Source: SpSt-28 sp044343155
GTDB taxonomy: Archaea > Aenigmatarchaeota > Aenigmatarchaeia > CG10238-14 > SpSt-28
Direction of reading: 5' to 3'
Assembly: GCA_044343155.1 (NCBI GenBank)
Contig: JAVZSS010000002.1
Location: forward strand, 1-40,099
DNA: 40,099 bases
Every line of letters starts with the position of its first letter. Position 1 is the first letter of the stretch. The position numbers were made by a program, and so were the translations under genes. Under the pieces are notes generated by a model that ran no database searches, was not told the origin of the DNA, and saw only the letters and a list, made by a program, of their open reading frames with translations. Shown in pieces: positions 15,216 through 21,226 of this stretch.

Positions 15216-15863
15216 TTATTCTAGGCTTTTATAGCAGAACCACCAATCATAACACTCTATTTCTTTTTTAGCTGCCTTTTCTAATCTTTCTTTAGCGACT
15301 TTTTCTGATTTAGCTGGAGGTATTATAACTTTATTTCCTATAAGTTCGTTGTTCGGCCAATTTGCAGGTAATGCCACTTGATTTCTATCTGAAGTTTGGA
15401 GTGCTCTAACCATTCTTAAAATTTCATCTATGTTTCTTCCAACTTCTTGTGGATAATATAGTATCGCCCTTATTGTTCCTTTTGGATCGATTACAAAAAC
15501 TGCCCTAACTGTATTTGTTCCTTTAGCTTCATGAATCATGCCAAACATTGATGATATTTTTCCTAAATCATCTGCAATTATCGGAAATTCTATCTCTATT
15601 CCTAACTTCTCTTTAATCCATTCTACCCATTTTATATGAGAAAAGACTTGATCTATACTTAAGCCTATCAACTCTGTATTTAATTTTTTAAATTCTTCGT
15701 ATCTCTTTTGAAATGCAACAAACTCTGTTGTACATACTGGTGTGAAATCTGCTGGATGACTAAAAAGTACTACCCATTTTCCTTTATAGTCGTTTGGAAA
15801 CTCTATTTCTCCCTTTGTAGTTATTGCCTTGAATTGTGGTGCAGGATCCCCTATCTTTAACAT
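15216..15863 (-). CDS. Peroxiredoxin (archaeal Prx6-like, C-terminal CxxxxxC)
   Basis: About 215 residues. The peroxidatic cysteine is C44 in PADFTPVCTTE, and the C-terminal arm carries C204 and C210 in ECYDWWFC, as in thermophilic archaeal peroxiredoxins (e.g. Aeropyrum). It reduces H2O2 and alkyl peroxides. Start ATG 15863 is supported by GGTGAT with a 4-base spacer; upstream TTG/GTG/ATG codons overlap that site. It is the first gene of a detoxification unit with superoxide reductase and the small CxxC protein. It is divergent from an Lrp-like regulator, with a repeated motif between them. Confidence 0.95.
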   Translation of the reverse strand: MLKIGDPAPQFKAITTKGEIEFPNDYKGKWVVLFSHPADFTPVCTTEFVAFQKRYEEFKKLNTELIGLSIDQVFSHIKWVEWIKEKLGIEIEFPIIADDLGKISSMFGMIHEAKGTNTVRAVFVIDPKGTIRAILYYPQEVGRNIDEILRMVRALQTSDRNQVALPANWPNNELIGNKVIIPPAKSEKVAKERLEKAAKKEIECYDWWFCYKSLE

Positions 15864-15881
15864 ACACATCACCAAAAAATA

Positions 15882-15919
15882 TTTATGGTACGAAAATATA
15901 TACTTTATGGTACGAAAAT
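15882..15919. promoter_or_regulatory. 16-bp direct repeat flanking the peroxiredoxin TATA box
   Basis: TTTATGGTACGAAAAT occurs identically at 15882-15897 and 15904-15919, 22 bp apart start to start, about two helical turns. The spacer and flanks form TATATATTTT on the minus strand, about 30-40 bp from the peroxiredoxin ATG and thus its likely TATA box. The second copy also contains the start codon of the divergent Lrp-like gene. This looks like an operator for that regulator, controlling both genes; binding is not shown. Confidence 0.55.
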
Positions 15920-16335
15920 CGGAAATAAATAAAATTGAAAAAATTTTGAATATTTTGATGGAAAATTCAAGAATAAAATTTACACATTTAGCTAAACAGC
16001 TAGGAGTAACTGAAGGTGCAATAAGAAAGAATATAGCAAACCTGATAAGAAAAGGAATAATTAGAAAATTTACAGTAGATATAGACTGGAAAAAGGTTGG
16101 TCTAAAAACCGCATTTATAGGATTTGATTGTGAACCAGAATACTTTGATAGAATTATTGAAAATATAAAGAAGATTAAAGAAGTAAAAAGAATATATATT
16201 AGTAGTGGTGATCATCAATTTATTGTTTTTACCATATATAAAACCGGAAAAGAAATTAAAGACGTTATTAAAAAAATTAAAGAAATAAAAGGAGTAAAAA
16301 AAGTTTGTCCATCTATAATTGTTGAAGAGATTTAA
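15907..16335 (+). CDS. Lrp/AsnC-family transcriptional regulator
   Basis: This 142-residue protein has an N-terminal helix-turn-helix (about residues 8-55, recognition region LAKQLGVTEGAIRKNIANLI) and a C-terminal RAM/AsnC ligand-binding fold (from about 68; strands around IYISSGDHQFIVF). The start is ATG 15907; a longer in-frame version would run into the peroxiredoxin gene and its promoter. It is divergent from peroxiredoxin and convergent with a ferritin-like gene. Local control of the oxidative-stress genes is likely but inferred. Confidence 0.88.
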   Translation: MVRKSEINKIEKILNILMENSRIKFTHLAKQLGVTEGAIRKNIANLIRKGIIRKFTVDIDWKKVGLKTAFIGFDCEPEYFDRIIENIKKIKEVKRIYISSGDHQFIVFTIYKTGKEIKDVIKKIKEIKGVKKVCPSIIVEEI

Positions 16336-16598
16336 ATTTCGTTAACTTCTTTCCTTCCTTCTTCTAATTCTTTTTCTTGCTCCTTATCCATTTCTAACAA
16401 CAATGTTAAAAATTCCCCTATATGTGTTTTTTCCTCTTTCGCTATATCTAGCAAAACTTTTTTAAGTTTTTTGTTATTCGTATTTGCTGCTAATTGCTCA
16501 TATAAACTAACTGCATCTAACTCTGCTATTAACCCTAATCTAGCAATTTGTTTATCTTTATCTTTTTCATCAATTTTAGTTGGCTTTTCTGCTAACAT
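16332..16598 (-). CDS. Encapsulated-ferritin-like protein (EncFtn family)
   Basis: This 88-residue, two-helix ferritin-like protein carries E26, Y33, E56 and H59. The spacings E-(30)-E-(3)-H and E-(7)-Y equal those of the ferroxidase residues E32, Y39, E62, H65 known in Rhodospirillum EncFtn. Such proteins form decamers and oxidise Fe2+, usually inside an encapsulin shell. No encapsulin gene and no clear encapsulin-targeting peptide at the C-terminus (EEGRKEVNEI) is seen. Its stop codon shares TTAA with the convergent Lrp-like gene. A short rubrerythrin-related protein is the alternative. Confidence 0.7.
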   Translation of the reverse strand: MLAEKPTKIDEKDKDKQIARLGLIAELDAVSLYEQLAANTNNKKLKKVLLDIAKEEKTHIGEFLTLLLEMDKEQEKELEEGRKEVNEI

Positions 16599-16634
16599 AC
16601 AATCTATAGATTTTCAAAATTAAATAAAATACAT

Positions 16635-16709
16635 GGGCCCGTAGCGTAGCTTGGATAACGCGCCTGGCTTCGGACCAGGAGATCGTGGGTTCAAATCCCA
16701 CCGGGCCCA
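16635..16709 (+). tRNA. tRNA-Arg (anticodon UCG)
   Basis: This 75-base gene has a 7-bp acceptor GGGCCCG / CGGGCCC, anticodon arm CCTGG-CTTCGGA-CCAGG giving UCG, T arm GTGGG-TTCAAAT-CCCAC, and discriminator A. CCA is not encoded. It decodes CGN arginine codons, which the window's housekeeping genes hardly use (they prefer AGA). A segment of different codon use starts just downstream. Confidence 0.96.
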
Positions 16710-16712
16710 TTA

Positions 16713-16746
16713 AAATTTGTGGAAAAATAATATCTTCTACAAATTT
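16713..16746. repeat. 12-bp hairpin directly after tRNA-Arg
   Basis: Arms AAATTTGTGGAA (16713-16724) and TTCTACAAATTT (16735-16746) pair over 12 bp with one G-T pair and a 10-base loop, beginning 3 bases after the tRNA. It could be a processing or termination structure of the tRNA transcript. Confidence 0.5.
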
Positions 16747-16751
16747 AAAAA

Positions 16752-16790
16752 TCACTCAAAATAATGATATTATAAGCTATTTTGGAGTGA
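16752..16790. repeat. 12-bp hairpin with one bulge
   Basis: TCACTCAAAATA (16752-16763) pairs with TATTTTGGAGTGA (16778-16790), with one bulged base and a 14-base loop. Part of its left arm (AATCACTCAAA, 16750-16760) recurs at 19130-19140 on the other side of the two following genes. Confidence 0.45.
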
Positions 16791-16800
16791 GATTACGGAA

Positions 16801-16825
16801 TCAAAAATAAATTTCTTATTTTTGA
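16801..16825. repeat. Perfect 10-bp hairpin
   Basis: TCAAAAATAA and TTATTTTTGA are perfect inverted repeats around a 5-base loop ATTTC. It is the third of a series of hairpins between tRNA-Arg and the gene at 16949. Confidence 0.5.
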
Positions 16826-16901
16826 GTTTATCACGAATAAAAAAACTAAACCAAAATACATTCAAGATTTTAAAACACGAATTTAGATTTTGGAATTACA
16901 A

Positions 16902-16928
16902 AAGTATTACTTCGTAATACTTATATAC
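16902..16928 (+). promoter_or_regulatory. Perfect inverted repeat abutting a TATA box (promoter of the 384-residue gene)
   Basis: AAGTATTAC / GTAATACTT (16902-16910 and 16914-16922) is a perfect 9-bp inverted repeat with a 3-base centre, the shape of a dimeric repressor operator. It runs into TTATATA (16921-16927), which lies 22-28 bp before the ATG at 16949. This gives a leaderless promoter with an operator-like palindrome over the upstream edge of the TATA box. The ribbon-helix-helix protein encoded two genes on is a candidate binder. Confidence 0.55.
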
Positions 16929-16948
16929 TTTTCTGTACAAATATAATA

Positions 16949-18103
16949 ATGCCGTTGGTTTGGGCGTCCGAAATATATGTAGAAAAAGAAGACAAAACAG
17001 TTAGGATATTACCTATAGATATAATAGAAAGAAAAGAAATAAACCGAATAGCTCAAAGTTCTAAAAAAGAAGAATGGGAGAGATTTAGTTTTCAATTAGA
17101 AAATGATGAAACCAAAACGATTAAAACTCCTTACCCAGCTAGAATAGGTGGCGGTGTTCTGGCTGTAGTAAGTCTTCCAGAGGGTACGTATTATGCACTA
17201 GTCATGAGGGATGAAAAAGCTCCCTCTTATAAGTTATCCTATGATATATTTGCCGGAATTCCGGATACTACAAATTTAGAAAAAACTATGCATGAGTCTG
17301 GGAACAAGAGACTAGTTATGCCGCAAACGTATCGTTTAATATATGAACAAAATGAGCTTGGGTTTATAGTTAGGTATAAAGATTCTATTGCATTTTATAT
17401 ACCAGTTCTAAGAAATGTTTCAGAAGAAGTGAAACGCCATTTAGTTAGTAGTGCGCTTAGCGGTTATCTTTTACTATCACGAGAAATAAAAATACCAAAA
17501 ATAATAATAGAAGAAAGTGGAGAAATAGGAAGTTTTTCGGAAAGCTATAAAATTCGTGAATACGACATTGAAGGAAAAAATGTAATATCTGAGCTTGGAG
17601 GAGCAACAATAACAGTAGAAAAGGAAAGTGGCAGCGTTGAGGTTATTTGGCCTATTAAAATAACTCCCACTATCGAAGGTGAAATTAGACCCATCGACGC
17701 TCAGCTTGATAGAGTCAAGCCTTTTGGCTATGAAATTATTTTCTATGACATGGAAGCTATTGGAAACTTTGACAATCATGGGGGAACACTAATAATCAAT
17801 GATGTAAATCTGCTTAATAGAAATATAGTTTTACTCTCAACAACCAATCCAAACTCATCATATGGTACTATCGTATATAAAGGTGGTAGAACTATATATA
17901 GAGGGAAGTTAAACGAATGGATTGAAGTTAGTGGCTTGAGAGATGCCATAAGAAGGGGGGAGACAACCGGTCTAACCCCAAAAGTAAAACATTTATATAA
18001 ACTCGGAGAAAAAGATGTGGGCATAACCTTTAGTGGTCGTGAACTTAAATTAGATTCGTTTAGAGAATTAGGCAGAATGTTGTATGAGATAAAAAATATT
18101 TAA
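16949..18103 (+). CDS. Unrecognised 384-residue protein, island-like
   Basis: I do not recognise this protein. There is no signal peptide or membrane segment. Residues about 60-105 (a Gly-Gly-Gly-containing strand, LPEGTYYALVMRDEKAP, then an FAGIPD turn) weakly recall the start of a Nudix fold, but the Nudix box is not present. The C-terminal half is beta-rich (for example TIVYKGGRTIYRGKLNEW). Base use differs from the neighbours: higher G+C and use of CGT, CGC and CGA arginine codons and CCG. It has its own leaderless promoter with a palindrome and lies 22 bases upstream of the ribbon-helix-helix fusion gene in the same direction. The pair may be one unit, possibly acquired. Confidence 0.75.
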   Translation: MPLVWASEIYVEKEDKTVRILPIDIIERKEINRIAQSSKKEEWERFSFQLENDETKTIKTPYPARIGGGVLAVVSLPEGTYYALVMRDEKAPSYKLSYDIFAGIPDTTNLEKTMHESGNKRLVMPQTYRLIYEQNELGFIVRYKDSIAFYIPVLRNVSEEVKRHLVSSALSGYLLLSREIKIPKIIIEESGEIGSFSESYKIREYDIEGKNVISELGGATITVEKESGSVEVIWPIKITPTIEGEIRPIDAQLDRVKPFGYEIIFYDMEAIGNFDNHGGTLIINDVNLLNRNIVLLSTTNPNSSYGTIVYKGGRTIYRGKLNEWIEVSGLRDAIRRGETTGLTPKVKHLYKLGEKDVGITFSGRELKLDSFRELGRMLYEIKNI

Positions 18104-18125
18104 CTTATGTCCTAGCTTATAATTT

Positions 18126-18863
18126 ATGGTAAAAAGAAGGATCTCTCTAACTATCGAGAAAGATTTGGTGAAAAAAGTTGATTATTTAATTGATAAATCA
18201 CTAATAAAAAATCGGTCCCAAGCCTTTGAATTTTTAATAAAAGAATACTTTAGAAGAAAAGAAGTAAAAAAATGCTTCATACTCGTTTCCGATTGGAGAA
18301 ACCAATTTAGAAAAATAAACGACTATCTATTAATATCCCACAACATAAAAAAAATTAAGGAAGCCGGAATAGAGAACATTTTTGTAGTTACCCCTCACGA
18401 AGAGAAATTTCTAAAGATTCCGGAAATAAAAATAATAAAGGAAAGAGAACGATTAGGAAATATAGGAGCTTTATGGTTATGTAAGAACGAGCTAGAAAAT
18501 AACGAAAATTTTCTCACCATTTACGAAAATGTTCTAATAGAATTTGACTTAAGAGAATTATTCAACTTTCATATTTCTAAAAACTCTATAGCCACTTTTG
18601 TTGTTTGTGAATATGAAAGTGAAAAAAGTAGAGATTTAATAAAGATTAGAGGTGATAGAATAGTGGAGTACAAGTGGATTAAAAATGGAATCAAAACAAA
18701 CATATCTGGTTGTGGGGTATTTGTATTCAATGAAAAAATATACAATTTAATTCCAGAAAGAAAAGGTATGTTGGAAGAACTCCTTTTCCCCCTTTTAGCT
18801 AAGAGCGACAATTTCTTCGCTTTCTTCATCCCAAAAGAAGAATGGAGAGAATTTGAAGAATAG
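18126..18863 (+). CDS. Ribbon-helix-helix protein fused to a degenerate sugar-nucleotidyltransferase-like domain
   Basis: This 245-residue protein has two parts. Residues 1-45 (RRISLTIEKDLVKKVDYLIDK, then SLIKNRSQAFEFLIKEY) are a CopG/MetJ-type ribbon-helix-helix DNA-binding domain. Residues 49-235 follow a nucleotidyltransferase (GT-A) pattern: NIGALWLCKNELENNENFL, ENVLIEFDLRELFNFH, and SGCGVFVFNEKIYNLIPE correspond to conserved blocks of glucose-1-phosphate thymidylyltransferases. The glycine-rich nucleotide loop (LAGGxGTRL) is replaced by LVSDWRNQF, and the metal-binding Asp of NGDV is replaced (YENV). It therefore probably senses a nucleotide sugar rather than making one. No ribosome site is obvious; it likely follows the 16949 gene in one transcript. 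Confidence 0.8.
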   Translation: MVKRRISLTIEKDLVKKVDYLIDKSLIKNRSQAFEFLIKEYFRRKEVKKCFILVSDWRNQFRKINDYLLISHNIKKIKEAGIENIFVVTPHEEKFLKIPEIKIIKERERLGNIGALWLCKNELENNENFLTIYENVLIEFDLRELFNFHISKNSIATFVVCEYESEKSRDLIKIRGDRIVEYKWIKNGIKTNISGCGVFVFNEKIYNLIPERKGMLEELLFPLLAKSDNFFAFFIPKEEWREFEE

Positions 18864-19266
18864 CATCTTAAGTTATTCTGAACTAATCTAAACTTTTGTT
18901 TCTATCTTCAGTTGCAAATTGAACAAAAACTTCACTGAAGCAAAACAATAATTGAGATGAAAGAAAATTAGATTCAAAGACATAAAGAAAGAATTTCATA
19001 ATTACTGGTAACAAAAAATATGAAAGTCGTATCATAAACTAAACTCTTTATAAGAAAAGGTTTTAGCTAGATTTTAATAAATTCATTTCAATTAACTTAA
19101 AACTCTAAAAAACGTAAAGTGAGAAAACAAATCACTCAAATCATTTAAAATTGCTATTATCTACTATTTATGACGCAAAAAACGCCAAGTTTATAGTCTA
19201 TAATATTCAACTGGAGGTTTTTTTATGAAAATCAGAATTTTTTAAGAATAAATCATAGCAAATATT
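18864..19266. other. 403-bp stretch without a protein gene
   Basis: No frame of useful length is open on either strand. It holds an 11-base repeat AATCACTCAAA (19130-19140) shared with the left flank of the two preceding genes. It also holds a possible promoter (TTTATAG / CTATAATATT near 19189-19207) and a strong ribosome site with a six-codon ORF just before thiI. No tRNA end, insertion-sequence inverted repeat or CRISPR repeat is visible. A small RNA cannot be excluded. Confidence 0.5.
19225..19245 (+). CDS. Possible six-codon leader peptide upstream of thiI
   Basis: CTGGAGG at 19211-19217, one of the strongest Shine-Dalgarno sequences in the window, precedes ATG AAA ATC AGA ATT TTT TAA (MKIRIF). 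The stop is 21 bases before the thiI ATG, which has no ribosome site of its own. It may be a leader peptide coupling or attenuating thiI translation, or a decayed gene start. Confidence 0.35.
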   Translation: MKIRIF

Positions 19267-20415
19267 ATGATAAATAACTCCATAATCATAAGATATAGTG
19301 AAATTTTCATTAAATCTGAAAATGTTTTTAGAATTTATGAAAGAAAGCTATTGGGAAATATAGCTAAACATTTAAATAAAAGTAAAATTGAAGCTAAAAT
19401 TAAAACCGAAAGAGGAAGGATTTTTTTATTTACAGAAAAAATTGAAGAATGTTTGAAAATATTAAATAACATTTTTGGAATACAATCTTTTTCTCCAGCT
19501 ATCTACTTATCAACAACTAATAAAGAAGATTTGGCAAAATTCATTTCAAAATATTATGAAACTCTAATTCCTGAAGGAAAAACTTTTGCAATTAGAGTTA
19601 ACAAAGGTATTGATGCTGATTATAAGAGTAAAGAATTAGAAGCTTATTTAGGTAGTTTTGTTAAAAGAAAAGTAAATTTAGAAAATCCGGACATAGAAAT
19701 AAATTTTGATATTAGAAAGATCGGCACTTTTGTCTATACTACTAATATTAAAGGTTTAGGAGGATTACCAATATCAGCCTCTGGTAAAGTTATATCACTA
19801 ATTTCTGGCGGCATAGATTCTGCAGTTTCAAGCTATTTTGCAATGAAGAGAGGATGTGAAGTTGTATATCTTCATTTTAGTAGCTTTCCTATAGCCTCAA
19901 AAAAGAGTATAGAAAAAGTAGAAAAGTTAATTGAAGTTTTGAACAAATTCCAAGTTAAAAGTAAGCTATATATAGCAAACATTGGAGAATACCAATTAAA
20001 AATGAAAAGTGTTGCTAATCCGAAATACTTAGTTGTTTTATACAGAAGATTAATGTTTAGAGTCGCAGAAAAAATTGCTGAAATGGAAAATGCAAAAGCA
20101 CTAGTTACTGGAGAAAGTGTAGGACAAGTTTCTTCTCAAACTCTACATAATTTAAAACTAATAGAGGAAGTTGTTAAAATTCCTATACTTAGACCATTAA
20201 TAGGATTTAACAAGGATGAAATTATAGAAATTGCAAAAAAAATAGGAACCTATAAAATTTCTATAATTCCGTGTGAAGACACTTGCAGTATGTTTGTTGG
20301 CAGACATTCTTCAGCAGCCGCAAATGAAAATAAAGTAAAAGAATATGAGAAGACTTTAGGAATAAACAAAATGGTAAAAAAAATATTAAAAGAGATTGAA
20401 ACTAGGGAAATTTAA
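19267..20415 (+). CDS. thiI: tRNA 4-thiouridine synthetase ThiI (no rhodanese domain)
   Basis: This 382-residue protein has a ferredoxin-like start (LIRYSEIFIKSENV-like), a THUMP domain to about residue 165, and an adenylation PP-loop SGGIDS at 180-185. A CEDTC pair (C336, C340) lies near the C-terminus. It makes s4U at position 8 of tRNA, and the family also serves thiamine synthesis in some organisms. The C-terminal rhodanese domain of the E. coli enzyme is absent, as in most archaea, so the CxxxC pair is the likely sulfur relay. Its stop codon shares TTAA with the convergent eL14 gene. Confidence 0.93.
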   Translation: MINNSIIIRYSEIFIKSENVFRIYERKLLGNIAKHLNKSKIEAKIKTERGRIFLFTEKIEECLKILNNIFGIQSFSPAIYLSTTNKEDLAKFISKYYETLIPEGKTFAIRVNKGIDADYKSKELEAYLGSFVKRKVNLENPDIEINFDIRKIGTFVYTTNIKGLGGLPISASGKVISLISGGIDSAVSSYFAMKRGCEVVYLHFSSFPIASKKSIEKVEKLIEVLNKFQVKSKLYIANIGEYQLKMKSVANPKYLVVLYRRLMFRVAEKIAEMENAKALVTGESVGQVSSQTLHNLKLIEEVVKIPILRPLIGFNKDEIIEIAKKIGTYKISIIPCEDTCSMFVGRHSSAAANENKVKEYEKTLGINKMVKKILKEIETREI

Positions 20416-20768
20416 GATTTCTCTTTTTTCTTTTTAGTTTTCTTTTCTTCAACTTTCTTTTCTTCTTTTTTGTTATCTGAAATTTCCTTTAATTCTGCTT
20501 CTGATGGTAGTTTCAAGCCTAACTTTTCATATAGCTTAGATTTCTTCCAAGCCTCTAAAACCTCTTTATCGTCAGCTTCTTCTTTTATTTCTAGTTTATA
20601 GCTAGTTGGTTGGAGATGTATTACATTTGCTCTTCTTCTTTTTACTCCAGTTAATTTTTTCGGACCTGTTACTAAAACAAAGTTTTTATCAATTTTCTTA
20701 ACTACCACGCAGTATTTTCCTTTTTCCCTACCTACTAGCTTAACACATATGCTACCTACTTCTAACAT
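20412..20768 (-). CDS. rpl14e: 50S ribosomal protein eL14
   Basis: This 118-residue protein has the KOW-like barrel MLEVGSICVKLVGREKGKYCVVV and the TGPKKLTGVKRRRANVIHLQPT region of eL14. The last 20 or so residues are a disordered KKEEKKVEEKKTKKKKEKS-type tail. In archaea it often closes the secY-adk-DUF106-L34e-cmk-L14e-cbf5 group. Here adk, L34e, cmk and cbf5 are missing from this spot. The start codon overlaps the stop of the DUF106 gene by one base (TAATG). Confidence 0.95.
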   Translation of the reverse strand: MLEVGSICVKLVGREKGKYCVVVKKIDKNFVLVTGPKKLTGVKRRRANVIHLQPTSYKLEIKEEADDKEVLEAWKKSKLYEKLGLKLPSEAELKEISDNKKEEKKVEEKKTKKKKEKS

Positions 20769-21226
20769 TAGCTCACCTCTAGCAATTTAGTTAATACTGT
20801 ACTAATTATAAATGTTAAGATTATATAGAAATAAATTATTTGAATATTTTGAAATGGAAAACTTATGGGAAGTTTGACATAGTTTCCAGAGTAGTTATAC
20901 TGTATCCAAGACAAACAGAATATACCAATTACTAAAGAAACCGCTAAAATTTTAAAAGTTTGCTTGAAAATAGTAGCATTTAACTTAATCAATCTATTAA
21001 ACAACTCTTCTTCTTTTTCTTTGTTTTTTAAAATTCTCTCTCTAATTTCATCCATTTCTTTTCTCAATTTCTTAATTTCTTCGTTACCTAGAAATTTTTT
21101 TCTAAAAAACAGAGTTATTAAAGTAAAAATTAAAGTTAATATCAATATGCTTATAATTGGGTTTAAACTATTTAGAGGAAAAAACAAAACATCTACAAAT
21201 TTTCCTATGTAAGATAGATTATTCAT
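20768..21226 (-). CDS. DUF106 membrane insertase (YidC/Oxa1/EMC3-like)
   Basis: This 152-residue membrane protein has an N-terminal TM helix (about 21-41) and a charged cytosolic coiled-coil hairpin (GNEEIKKLRKEMDEIRERILKNKEKEEELF, read in parts). A FKQTFKILAVSLVIGIFCLSW helix and a final C-terminal helix follow. This is the layout of archaeal DUF106 (Ylp1) proteins, relatives of YidC, Get1, EMC3 and TMCO1 that help insert membrane proteins. It overlaps the secY stop by ATGA, so stoichiometric expression with the translocon is likely. Confidence 0.88.
   Translation of the reverse strand: MNNLSYIGKFVDVLFFPLNSLNPIISILILTLIFTLITLFFRKKFLGNEEIKKLRKEMDEIRERILKNKEKEEELFNRLIKLNATIFKQTFKILAVSLVIGIFCLSWIQYNYSGNYVKLPISFPFQNIQIIYFYIILTFIISTVLTKLLEVS

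Noticed and set aside
15829..15906. Longer N-terminus of the Lrp-like regulator
   Set aside because: It would overlap the peroxiredoxin coding start and its promoter; the HTH domain begins right after ATG 15907.
18864..19266. C/D-box small RNA in the gene-free stretch
   Set aside because: Loose TGAGATGA- and CTGA-like words occur, but no properly spaced C, D', C', D set could be found.
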